Shown here: positions 46,125 to 57,059 of the stretch, one piece after another
Layout of the letters: every line of letters starts with the position of its first letter
Position numbering within the stretch: the first letter of the stretch is position 1
Source: Isoetes taiwanensis
Lineage: Eukaryota; Streptophyta; Lycopodiopsida; Isoetales; Isoetaceae
Direction: 5' to 3'
DNA: 64,000 nucleotides
NCBI GenBank assembly: GCA_021234155.1
Contig: JAJEKV010000075.1
Location: 3,093,280-3,157,279 of the forward strand
Notes under the pieces: model-generated
Seen by the model: only the letters and a program-made list of their open reading frames with translations
Told to the model about the DNA's origin: nothing
The model's database searches: none
Position numbers and translations under genes: made by a program

Positions 46125-48387
46125 TCATGGGCTATATCTTGCAACAACTTCATTTCTCCACTCTCCCTCTTCAAGGAACTGAGTGTGCGCCTCATAAGCT
46201 CCCCTATCACCTTCTAAAGACTGTAGTCGTCCATTCAATTGCTTAAGCTGCTCTTCAACAGAAATTTTGTCATCTTCCTTTGACTGACAAATGTCTGCAA
46301 AATGCATGACATGCATATTCTTTTGCCCAATCTATATCCATGGATTCTCTTGTTTCTGGTTTGCCAAGACGGTCTGCTAAACCTGTGGACCCAGTACTTG
46401 TCTGCATCCTGCCATTGGCTCCAGTACTGACATCTTTCTCAGCCATAGATGTGTACCATGTCTCATCAAGAATCTCCTCAAGGCTTCTAGAACCACAGAA
46501 GTCCCTGCTCCTATTTCCAGGGCCTGAAGCCTGGGAGGATGACTTACTTCTTCTCAAGCTTGAGCCAAATCTCTCCAAAAACTCTGACTCGCAGCTTGCT
46601 CCATTAGCCTCTGGCTGTACCTCATAAACAACATGCTCCTGTGACCCGGCAGTCTCTTCCCAGTATGGAGGACTTGCTGTTTCAGTTGGCAAGGGTGCCC
46701 TTACAGAAGCATTAAGAGACACATAATCCTCACCACTAGCCCTCTCCCACTGCCTGCTTTTCATACTGGGAAATGAGTCCCTAGAAGGAATGGGACTGTA
46801 AGTGTTATACATGGAAACTGGAGTTCTCTCATCGTGGCTGCCATGTTTCTTGAACTTTTTCAATGTCTCATCATTCCCTTCTTTACTTCCAATTGCAGGC
46901 ATATCTTCCCATAGTCCAAAACCACAACTTTCTGCTTGTGACTTTGCGTAGCCCTTGGCCTGAGAATCCTGCATCAAAACTCCTGAGGATTCATCAAATG
47001 AATCTGTTCTAAATCCCTCGGGTGTAGAAAAAAAAGAATCAGCCAAGTTCCTCCCTTCCCTGTAAGCATTCGGCCTACTTTTGTTCAAGTATCTCTGGTC
47101 CATTGTGGCTTCACTTTCTGCCATGCATGTATATGGGGTCCTAAACTCATCACTATCCCAACAGATTTCTTCCTCACGAACAAAGGTTCTTGAATCTGAA
47201 TTTTCAAGACAGTAAGCTTCTGTGCCCAAAGGCATGTATCTTCTTCTCCTGCCAAGAAACCTGCTCCTGTAAAGCTCCACCTCCCTTTCCAAAGCACACT
47301 TTTCCTCCTCAATCCTGGCAAGAAAGTCCTTTAGCATGGTAATGGCTTCTTGATCATATTCTGCTTTCTCTTCCACCATGCGCGTATACTGTGTAGCTTC
47401 CATCTGCACAGCAGCTTTTTCTTCCTGCAAGCGAGTAATCATTGCCATGGTCTCATTAGCTGCAACTGCAGCTGCATTCCTTTCTTCTTCAAGTTCAACA
47501 TACAGTGCATCAATTGCTGCCCGCTCCGCTGAAAGAGCTTCCCGCAGCTTGGCAATCTCATCAGACCCATTTTCGATGCAAACTTGTTTTCCTGCATTAT
47601 CCCCGTTCATGGTACCCCTAAAATCAAAGTCCTCATCATTATGCACTATGATAGAATCGTCTTCTTCCTTCTGTTTTTTGGGTGATTTTTTCAAGCTCGG
47701 TTCCTTGTACCAATCCACCTTACTACATTTAGAACACTCGTCCTCTATCCCACTCATAGACCGCTCAGGTCCACTTGATCCTTGTATGAAATACTCGCCG
47801 TTACAATCTTCTTGGCACAGTATTCTTGCGAACTTTCTCTTTACAGACCGGTAACTAGCTGCTTCAGTTGGCGTTAGAGGTGAATTACAATAACAACACC
47901 TGGAATGTATCATGCATGCCTCATTATCACTACTTCGCTTCACAAGCTCTGCGCTAGAGGACAAATTTACGCTATTGGCCAAATTTTGAATCAGAAATTT
48001 TCCGTTGTCAGATGAAGAGCAATCATCTGTGTCGTTAGCTTCCAAACAATGGCGAAAAGAAGGCCCACACTTTATTTGAGCTGTATTGCCATAATACTCT
48101 TCTAATTCTTTCTTTTCTGAGCAAGTGCAATAAGTAAGCAAGCAACGATCACATAGGGTTTTCATACTCAACCTGTGAAACGCACATCCAAGGCAGATTA
48201 AGCTCCTAGGCAGCTTTCTTTTGTCCTTTTCATGAAATCTGTAGAAGCAAGACTCGGGTCCGACTGTTAAGAGGTACCAAATCCCTAAGATACAAGCTGC
48301 AGAAGCGATTCTAATACATATATCGAATCCACAACCCTTTTTTATGCTAGGAGACCTGTTATTGAGCCCTTTTCGGCGCCATTCCAT
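46125..48387 (-). CDS. Myosin-binding protein (GTD-binding/DUF593, zein-binding family), frameshifted near 3' end
   Basis: Membrane-anchored adaptor family that binds the globular tail of myosin XI on vesicles. Exon 1 (48387-46383, 668 codons) has a hydrophobic anchor at residues about 22-42 (ICIRIASAACILGIWYLL) and a Cys-rich patch (CLGCAF, CDRCLLTYCTC). The GTD-binding coiled coil starts at about residue 280 (EIAKLREALSAERAAIDALY ... EREVELYRSRF), and a long polar tail follows. An 88-bp intron (46382-46295, AG|GTTTAG to TTTTGCAG|) restores the frame into ISVEEQLKQLNGRLQSLEGD. This is the family's usual C-terminal coiled coil. In exon 2 a CCCC run (46201-46204) is one base too long for the family reading, so translation ends at 46125. 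The other frame carries RESGEMKLLQDIAHELRQI to a stop at 46070. This could be a sequence error or a real break. Confidence 0.9.
46295..46382 (-). other. Predicted intron in myosin-binding protein gene
   Basis: Donor ACAG|GTTTAG and acceptor CATTTTGCAG|AC. Splicing joins phase 1 to phase 1 and keeps the conserved C-terminal segment in frame. Without splicing the frame ends at 46270. Confidence 0.6.
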
Positions 48388-48560
48388 CCAAGCTGCGCTG
48401 CAAAAAAAGGCGAAGATGGGTATTGAATCCAGGAGCCAATTCCGGTGATTTTTCAGTATGGTTCAGTAGTCCGGCATGATTCTGCTACCCTAAGAAGAAG
48501 CAGAATGACCCGCCGGATCGAAAAATCATCTACGTTGCTCGAGCTAGGCGGCGCAACCAA
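48388..48560 (-). promoter_or_regulatory. 5' flank of the myosin-binding protein gene
   Basis: GC-rich leader-like sequence directly upstream of the start codon, including a CGGCGGCGCC-rich part at 48548-48600. I cannot point to a TATA box with confidence. Confidence 0.3.
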
Positions 48561-49920
48561 GAATCGGCGGCGCCGCTGCAACCATCCACCGCCGCCGGCT
48601 TTTCAAAATGGCGGGATATCTAAATTTAGCTGGCAGGGATAATTTTAGGGAAATGGCAGTTTTTGGGGAATATATTTTTCAAAATTCTTTTGTCCGTTGT
48701 CCTTGGAAGGACCTAATGACCTGCTTGGTTGGTCACATCTTCAATTTTACCGGCTGTGGGCAGTCCTGTCGTGGCATCGATATAGACGTGCTTTTAAGTA
48801 TATCCTCTTTTTTTGGTTCATATATGCCCATGATGTTGTTGTCCAAAATGTAGAGAACCGTACTTTTTTTGGTTCATAGCCCATGATGTTGTTGTCCAAA
48901 ATGTAGAGAACCCCTAAGGGTGATTTACATGCTGCCGTGTCGTTGATGTGATGAAAAATTAAAAATAGCGAGCTAGTTTTCGAGAAACAGGCAAAATAGG
49001 GCCGATGGTACATGTAAGGCTGGGTTCACATGCAACCATCGTCGGAGAGGGGCCCTTGTTTTGCCCTGTGCTATTTGGCGATGGCATGTCAAAGGGTGAG
49101 TTTTTTTTACACGTCGATGATGGCACCTTCACTGCATGTGAACTGGCTCTAACCATCCTCTAGTGATCATGCCACCTTTTAAAGCTTTCACTCTAGGAGA
49201 GAATCCCGAGTAAATGGCGTAAATGGCGCCACCTTTTGAAGGTTTCAACTATAGGAAAGAACCCCTAGTAAATGATGCCACTTTTGAAGCTTTCAACTCT
49301 GTGAATCTTGTGTTCATTGCATATTCTCTTTGCTTCTATGATTTGTGTGATTCTCCTTACCTCTAGCAATTCAAATGAAGCAATCTCTTTCTTTGCTTCG
49401 GAGCTCTTTTTTATAACCATCCACCATTGCCAGCCTTTCAAAATGGCGGGATGGTCTAAATTTAGCTGGCATGGATAGTTGTGAGGAAATGGTAGTTTTG
49501 GGGGAATATATTTTTTAAAAATGCTTTGGTCCGTTGTGGCTTTGGAAGTGCAATCAATGACTTGCTTGGTTGGTCACATTTTTAGTTTTACTAGTTCTGG
49601 CCAGTTACGGTGTTTTATACCCTACTGAAAAATCTCCCTCACGTTTCCCTGAATAGTAGGATACTTTAAGTTACCAACAGGAAACTTGTATAGCCCTTAT
49701 AGAAAAATACATGAAAATTTATCGGAAACTTTTCATAGCTCCATGGGAAAATTTTAAGCTTTGAATAAAAAATTTCTTTTTTTTACCCCGAAATTTATTC
49801 AATTGGGCAGTTGTAATGCGACGTATTGCATATGTACGTGTGCTTCAAGTATATTCCATTTTTTTGGTCCAGGTGTGCCCAACAACTTCGAGCAAATGAT
49901 GCCACCTTTATTGTAGGAAA
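48560..49920 (+). repeat. Diverged direct duplication upstream of the myosin-binding protein gene
   Basis: Copy 1 runs from about 48580 to 48845 and copy 2 from about 49415 to 49885. Both start CAACCATCCACC / TAACCATCCACC and share AAAATGGCGGGAT, TAAATTTAGCTGGCA, TGCTTGGTTGGTCACAT and TTTTTTTGGT. Copy 2 carries an extra roughly 200 bp (about 49620-49820). A shorter repeat (CCTAGTAAATGATGCCAC and GAAGCTTTCAACT) occurs at about 49265 and 49930. Confidence 0.75.
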
Positions 49921-50417
49921 GGACCCCTAGTAAATGATGCCACCTTTGAAGCTTTCAACTGTATGAATCACGTGTTCACTTCAAATTCTTTCAGCTTCTA
50001 TGTATTGTGTGGTTTTCATTATTGCTAGCAATTCAAATAAAGCAACCTCCCATAATTCAAATGAAACAATCTCTTTTCCTTGAAGCTCTATATCCATGTG
50101 CCAAATTTTGCTGCCTAATTTGAATTGTTCTATTTAATAAGATATATATTTATTACATTTGCCGCCTAACAGTGTTCTTCCTCGTTTATTTCGTTAGGCA
50201 AACAAATTTGTATTGTCTCTAGTCTATAAAACGGATCTTTAAAGAAAGCTAAGTTTGCAGTCAACTCATTGTTTTCAATATAGCAAGGTTTTTGAATTTT
50301 AAATGCAAGAAACTTAAATAGAATAGAAGATCATAACTTTGATACTTTAAAATAATAGAAACCAAACTTGACTTTGCCTCTCATAAGGGCTTATGCATTA
50401 TTCTATACTAGTAATGG

Positions 50418-50436
50418 TGCCCAGCGTTGCTGGGCA
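50418..50436 (-). terminator. Helitron 3' terminal hairpin
   Basis: Perfect 8-bp stem with a 3-nt loop, six bases before the terminal CTAG. In Helitrons this hairpin acts as the rolling-circle transposition terminator. Confidence 0.85.
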
Positions 50437-50484
50437 TAAATTGAGAGCCTGTAAATGCTTTGGGATACAGTGAGAAAAGCCCTA

Positions 50485-52118
50485 TCCCTTTCTCTTTCCC
50501 TTTTGCTCTATCCCGCATTTCATTTTTTCTTATTTTCTCTACTTTTTTTTTTCTTTTCCTTTTTTTTCTCGTCTTCTCACATGTTTCCTTGTTTTCCCAT
50601 CCCTTTCCTTCCCCCTTCTCTGTTCCCAATAACCTTTTTCCCTTCCCTTTTGCTCCTTTCTCGACCTTTTCCCTCTTCTCTTTTTTCTTTGCCCTTTTCC
50701 CTTCCCCTTTCTCTTTTTTTATGCCTTCTCTTTTCCCCACCCTTTTTCCATGTCTTCCCTTTTTCTCAACCTTTTACTCTTTCGCCCTTTTCCATGCCTA
50801 TTTTCCCTTCTCTTTTCCTCATTTTCCCACTCTTTTCCTCCTTTTTTTGTGTGCCCTTTTCCCTTCCATTTTTCTTTTCTCCCTCCCGTTTTCCATGCCC
50901 TTTTTACCTTCCTTTTTTCCATCTCCTCACCCTTTCCCTCTTTCCCTTTTCCATGTTCCCTTTTTCTCTTTCCCTTTTCCATTTTCCTCATTTCCTTTTT
51001 CCCATGCCTCTCTCTCTTTCCCCCCTTTTCCATTCTTTTTTCTTTTCTATTTCCCTTTTCCCATGCCCTTTTTCCCACCCTTTTCTTCTTTCTATTTTTC
51101 CCGTCTTTCAACCCTTCCTTTTTCTTTTTTCTTTTCCTTTTCTCATGTCCTTTTTCCCTTTCCCTCCCCTCCATCACTCCCCTGCTTCCCTTTCCCATTC
51201 CCTTTTTTCCCGTTTCCTTTTCTTGATGGATTTTTTTCTTTCCGTTTTCCTCCTTTGCCGATCCTTTTTCGACATTCACTTTTTCCCTTCCTTTCCTTTT
51301 CCTTTTCCCTTTTTCCATGCCTTTTGCACATTTGTTTTATTCTCTTATTTCCTATACCCATTTTCCTCTTTTCCCCACCCTTTCTCTCTTGCCCTTTTTT
51401 TTTCCCTTTTTTTCTTTTTTTTTCTTTTCTTCACCATTTTCCTCTTCCCTTTTCTCTCATGCCCTTCCCCCCTTCCCTTTTCTCGTTTCCCCCTTTCTTT
51501 TTCCTTGTGACATTTACCTAGGTTCCCTTTCCCTCTTTTCCCTTTCCTTTTTCTTTCTTCCCACTTTCCCTTTTTCTATGCCCTTTTTCTTTTCCCCTCT
51601 CCCCATCCTTTTCTTGTTCCCCCTTGTCCCTTCCCTAACCTTTCACTCTTCCCCTTTTCTTGATGCGTTTTTTCCCTTCCCTTTCCCTCTCTTTTTTTTT
51701 TTTTCCCTTTCCTATGTCATTTGTCCTTCCTTTTTCCTCTTTCCTCAACGCTTCTCTTTTTTTCCCTTTTCCCATGCTCCTTCCTTTTCCCATGCTTTTT
51801 TTTCTCCTCCCCTTTTCCATTTTTTTTCTCCTTCATTTTCTCCTTTTTTCAACCTTTTTCCTTTTTTTTTTTTTTTTTTTCATGCCCTTTCCATTTACCT
51901 TTTCCACTTTATCTCTTCCTCCTTCCCTCGTGCCCTTTTCCCAAGTTCCCTTTTCCTTTTTCGTTTTCCATGCCTTTTTCTCTTCTCTTATCCCCACCCT
52001 TTTCCTTTTTCCTTTTACCCTTTACCCTTTTCCCTTTTCCCCATGCCTTTTTGCCCTTCACATTCTCTCTTTCCACTTCCCTTTTCCTTTTCCCCCTTTT
52101 CATTTACCCTTTCCCCTT
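50485..52118 (+). repeat. 1.6-kb polypyrimidine tract
   Basis: Almost only C and T on the plus strand, built from CCCTTTTCCC, CCTTTTTCC and recurring CCATGCCCTTTT words. The long phenylalanine/proline/serine-rich frames on the plus strand and lysine/glycine/glutamate-rich ones on the minus strand are artefacts of composition. Confidence 0.95.
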
Positions 52119-52264
52119 AAGAGATCGAAGCATGACCAATCACAGTGTTGGTAAGTCGTGCAATAAATCTAGGCCTTCGGATGCATCCAGATGATCTCGG
52201 CCATTCAAATTAGGGCTCGATGCACTACACACTTACGGTATAACATTTTATAATATAAAGAAGA

Positions 52265-54469
52265 TATGTTTGGTCATCTTGTGTTTGTATTGTGTCCCTT
52301 GCAACATGTAAACATCTATCCAACTTAATAACATCTTGAATTGTTGTGGAAGCATAAACAACCTAGGATATGCCATTTCATAGCTCGCCATCTATGGTGC
52401 CAAATGGTACATAAAGTAACAAATTGCAAACTCCTTTCCCCTTTTTGGTGATAGGTGATCACAAAAGGAACAAAATGTTTTGCTCTAACAACATATTAAA
52501 AATTGGGTAAATGTTGTATTCTCATAAATTATATCATTTGATGCTTATGGGGGGCCATGCAACATTCAGGAAATGGAACAAATATTCGAGAAAGTGAAGA
52601 GTGAAACTGTGAAGGCTGGCTCTGTCATGGTAGATGGGGTCTTGAGCATATTCTCGAATATGCTAATCTGTTGACGAAAAGAGATTTGCTAATACTAATA
52701 AAGAAAATGCCTTAAAGTGTATAATATAGTGATTTTAAGATTTTGTCTAGAATAGGATCCAATTATTGTTTAACTAAGATATGAATGCATGCCTCAATTA
52801 AGTTTTCCATAAAACTCAACTAAGAGCATTCGCTACTAGTCATATGCAATGGTTTTACTATCATTTTTTTTTTCCATATAGATGTCACATGACACGAATC
52901 TTACATGGCTATTTCTTTGCTAATTCACGTAATAATCATCAATCTTTTGTCCTACTTTCTTTTAGAGTAGATTCACAGTCATCAAATTAAAAATAGGAAC
53001 CATGCATCAACCTCAGGGGCAATTCACTAGTCAACACAAAATAGCAAGTTTTAAAACAATAACCAGCAAGGTAGTTAATGTTGGTACTCTTCGCCCTAGC
53101 AACTCCAGAAAAATGAAGATTAAGAATAGTAACTGCGAAAATAACTAGTTTATTAATAGCATTTGGGAAGCGCCACCCAATCTACAGGGATGGCATAATC
53201 CAAAAATAAGAAATTGTGCCACCCATCCATGTTGCACTGTAGGATGACATAATTCTAAAATAAAAGATATGGAGCCATTGGGCAGAACATGTACTATATG
53301 TGCATATCGTGAAGCACAAATAAGAGGCATTGACTAAATGCCTATTCTTAAAGCTATATCATGGAATTATTGTTAAAACCCCAATATGTTTGCATTTGCC
53401 ATGCATTTCTTTAAGTCTAGCTTGATAAAATAGGCTCACTGCTACGGTTTGCATGCAGTTGAAGGATTTCCATATAGTCTTTGGCATCTTCGCAATATAT
53501 TGTATTTACATTTCCAATATTGAGGCATATCCAATATCCCATGCAATGGGTATTTACCTGCTACATGCTTTTGAAGGGAAAGCCTAACCAGAAAAACTAG
53601 CCTAGCCTAGCTTCATGCAGGATGCCAACTTTCTACACTGATATTCAAGCAATGCTCTCATCTTTGTTAGCGGAATACAAATTGCCAAAACCCAGCATTT
53701 ATTTACATCGTTTATCACTTAAATCTATACCATATACTTTACCAACTAACTATATGAAACTATATGCTAATGTTGAGACACTTTCAACTTCCACTATGAT
53801 ATTGACATTGACACTCAACTTTAGATAGCATCAAAGTCAAGCTATTAAACTCCACTTTGCTAGATAAGTTTTTTTGTACATTGGAGTTGTCTGGCGTGAT
53901 ACTCATAAGTGATTCCAACTGGGACCATGTATCAAACACGATCCCATTCAAAAATATCTCAAATGGTGTTGTGGAGTCGAAGAGAATTGCCGATTCCAGC
54001 AATTTTGAAGTTTGCAAAAGGATTGGATCATTGTTATTCTATGGATGAAGAAGTTCTAATAAACAATGGTGAACTTCTGACTACTAGACGTTATAATAAA
54101 CAATGGTGGGCTTCATTGAGTGGCCATCAGGCAAGGAATTTAGCTTAAAACTTCATGACTTTTGACTAGATGCACACTCCCATTTGTGCGACAGGACAAC
54201 TGAGAAGGTCAAATCCCAAACAAGATGTGCATTAAAGACACTAATACTTCACCATGATGACAACAAATTAGTGGATTATAATATTTGAATCCGACTTGAA
54301 CAAACAATTTTTTGGGATTTATCTATGGCTATATGTTAGGAGAAAGACTACGAAATATGAAACTACATATATGAAACTACATGGCAATGTTGACCGGTCC
54401 AACTTCCACTATGACTTCATGTAACTTGTGGTACGATCGGGAAGGGGTGAGATGTTAGGGTATTTATTG
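52265..54469. other. Intergenic stretch, no gene seen
   Basis: Short frames only. Segments near 53754 and 54363 share TATGAAACTA(T/C)ATG and TTCAACTTCCACTATGA-like words, a weak direct repeat. Confidence 0.45.
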
Positions 54470-54930
54470 TAGTGTAGGGAATATTCAAGAGAAGCAACTT
54501 GGAAGATTCTACAAATGATTCAATGAAATATTCCTAAGAGAATATTTGGGAATCTAAAGGGCTCTATGACAATCTTAGAGAATCTAGGAGAATCCACATG
54601 GAATCTTGGGGAATCTATGAGAATGTTCGGATAATCTTTAGGGTACTAGAGGAATCTAAACGAATCTTTGTAAAATCTTTTACTTTAAAATCTTAGAAAA
54701 TCTTGACGGAATGTTCATAATCTAAATTAAATTAAATTAAAACTAGGACCATCTTTGAAAATCTACGGGAATCCAATTCAATCTCCTCCGTTAAATCTTT
54801 GAAAATCGAGAAGAATCTTCATAGAATTCAAGAGGATCTAGCTACATAGTTTCTTGGGAATCTAGAGCAATCTTGCGATAATCTTGAGAAATCTAGGCCA
54901 ATCTTTGTAGAATGTTAAGGAATTCAAGGG
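54470..54930. repeat. Degenerate AATCT-based satellite
   Basis: Reiterated, poorly ordered words such as GGAATCT, AGAATCTTTG and GAATCTAGGAGAATC at 15-30-bp spacing over about 450 bp. Non-coding. Confidence 0.65.
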
Positions 54931-55284
54931 TATCTTTCGCACTGCGTGTGTTTTGGATGGTCGGCTTCATACAACATGTCTATAATCCTCTGAATAGACA
55001 CATTTAACTCGTACATGCCCTACATAGTACAAAGACTTATATACATATATACCCATATATGGCAATGAATTTGTTAGTACCCGTTAAATTTGGCATGCTT
55101 CGATTTATTCCAGGTTGGTAAGCTTGTCGTGCTGCTTGCTTACTCTAGATGAGTCGACCTCAACAAAAGTATAGCTCTTATGAACAACAAAAATGATGTA
55201 GGAGGAGCTCTAATGCCGTTATGGATGCTAAAGTCAATCTTATATGCAGGTAAGCTGTTGAAGAGAATTCATTAGATCTGTTAT

Positions 55285-55298
55285 CTATTTGCTAAGCT
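55285..55298 (+). repeat. Target-site duplication, left copy (55.3-57.0 kb insertion)
   Basis: CTATTTGCTAAGCT, identical to 57046-57059. Confidence 0.85.
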
Positions 55299-57045
55299 AA
55301 AAAAAAAAAAATTTTTGAAGTCAAGAGTCTGTATATTCATAAGATAAAACGTTTACATATATACAGTTGAGCCTAGAGCTGCTACCACTTCTCCGATCCA
55401 TGATAGCAGTTAGACTCGGGCCTAGTACTATTAGTCTCTCTCAACCTCTTCTCCATAGGATACTACAGGAGAGATTGACCAAATTCCTAGCCCCTAATGG
55501 CATAACAAGGGGCCGGTACTAAACAAGAGCTGCCCCGCCTCTTCTCCAAAATAGATACTATGGGAGCCGCCTGACTCACCTTCCACATACCCCAAGGCTG
55601 CGCCATTACTTCAAAAAAAAAGGCTCTCGGATATGGCGATATAGATCAGACACTGTGGATCGCAACCCATGGAAGAGGTAAAGGGTAAAATACATTTGTC
55701 TGGCACTCAACTAGAGAGACAGTGGTCCTCCTAAAGCTCCACCACCTAAAAATAGAGATGAGCGAGGCGACATCTTTGTCGGCAGAACTATAGGGAGTGC
55801 CCCATAGTACGAGGCACTCACCTTCTTCTTGCCAAGCAAACTATCATGAGCACACCACCGCTAGAACCCTTGTAATCATGCCGGGCCCATCCGCTTCTAG
55901 TCGCGGCAAGCCTTGTCTTCCTCTTGAAGACCAAGAAAATAGCCGCTCTAGGGTCCCTAGAAATTTCTAGAGGTCCCCCCTAGAGGGTATTAGCATTCTA
56001 GACTTCCCCTACCCGGATGATGCTTACGGTTTTGTGAGATCACCCCTTGTTTGAAAGGGGGAATCCCCTGCTACAAGTTAAGCACTAACCACAAGATCTT
56101 CTAAAAATTTGCAAATTAAAATGAGTAAAGTGCCCCGCCTTCCGTCCATAGATCTAGGTCCACATCAACAATGGCACCAAAGATAGAGAATGGGTTGCGA
56201 AAGCCTCATTACTAAGGATGCCAGCCCCTCTTCTTCTTCTTTACCAGATACTACGGGGAGGCCGGCATTTTTTTCCAGCCTAATTTCTAGCCGACCTTAA
56301 AGAATCAATCGGTAGAAAATCGTCAGAGAGCGGTATTACTAGAATAAAGCCCTTCTTCTTATGGCATGAAGTACTACTGAGTCGCTAACCCGTTCCACAA
56401 TCGCCGTGACCTCTTCTTCTTTGCGGCCAAGATACTACAGGGAGGCCAAACATCTTTCGATCGATATCGGGCCGACCTTAAAGAGCGGAATCGGTAGATA
56501 TTACACGTAAAGCGGGACCATCTACTAGAGTAAAGGCGCCCTTCTTCTTATGGCATGAAATACTCTGAGCCACTAACATTCTTTTCACGATTTACGAGAC
56601 CATTCTTCCGGCCAATACCGCCGGTTTACAAGAAGAAGGCGATGTCTAGAAGGAAGAGCCATTCAATCAACCTGAAACAACTAACCTGAAGCGCTACTCC
56701 CGTGGCCAGAAACCTTGTGGAGAGTGAATAAGCAAGAAGCAGATAACCAGGTGTTGTAGACTTACCAAGAAACAGAAAGAATGCTGAATCCCAGGGAAAA
56801 GAACCATTCCTGGTTAGTTGCACAGAAGGGGGTGAACCTGGAGCTTCAGCTGAGCAAACAGGGTCGAACAGCCCAGATCCAGAGACACGGTGCCCTAGAG
56901 GCCCTCCAGCAGCTAGCAAAGGGCTTGATCTGCAAGAAAGCAGGGGCGGCAAGAGCCGTCCCCTATCGTGCTAAGGGGAACAGGGCCGCCGTCTCCGGCC
57001 CGTTCTCGGCGCCATCGTCCCGCATTTTTCAATAAAAAAAACCCC
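55299..57045. mobile_element. Retroposon-like insertion with 14-bp target duplication
   Basis: A 1.75-kb segment, more GC-rich than its surroundings, between identical 14-bp repeats. One end is A13-TTTTT and the other AATAAAAAAAACCCCC. Read on the minus strand, the 55.3-55.4 kb end (TATGTAAACGTTTTATCTTA) looks like a LINE 3' untranslated region. The 56.6-57.0 kb end looks like a G/C-rich 5' region with a Pro/Ser-rich frame (56952-56626). That would make it an internally deleted LINE derivative. No RT or endonuclease motif is visible. Confidence 0.65.
56215..56585 (+). repeat. Two tandem copies of a roughly 185-bp unit
   Basis: Both contain CTTCTTCTTT, AGATACTAC(G/A)GGGAGGCC, GCCGACCTTAAAGA, AATCGGTAGA and CCTTCTTCTTATGGCATGAA. 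They lie inside the 55.3-57.0 kb insertion. Confidence 0.75.
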
Positions 57046-57059
57046 CTATTTGCTAAGCT
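57046..57059 (+). repeat. Target-site duplication, right copy (55.3-57.0 kb insertion)
   Basis: CTATTTGCTAAGCT, identical to the left copy. Confidence 0.85.

Larger units (their letters stand above)
50408..52264 (-). mobile_element. Non-autonomous Helitron, copy B
   Basis: On the minus strand it starts TCTTCTTTATATTATAAAAT after a host A (52265). It ends in a perfect 8-bp stem hairpin (TGCCCAGC-AAC-GCTGGGCA, 50418-50436), then 6 bases and CTAG (50411-50408), followed by a host T. A 5' TC, a 3' hairpin just before CTRR, insertion between A and T and no target duplication are the Helitron hallmarks. It encodes no protein; its body is the polypyrimidine tract. Confidence 0.85.

Noticed and set aside
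50455-51521. Open frames of over 350 codons in the polypyrimidine tract
   Set aside because: They consist of Phe/Pro/Ser/Leu dictated by C/T-only sequence, occur in all forward frames, and lie inside a Helitron body. Not genes.
55299-57045. Nuclear copy of mitochondrial DNA
   Set aside because: GC content and style suggested it, but flanking 14-bp target duplications and homopolymer ends fit retroposition, and no organelle gene is visible.
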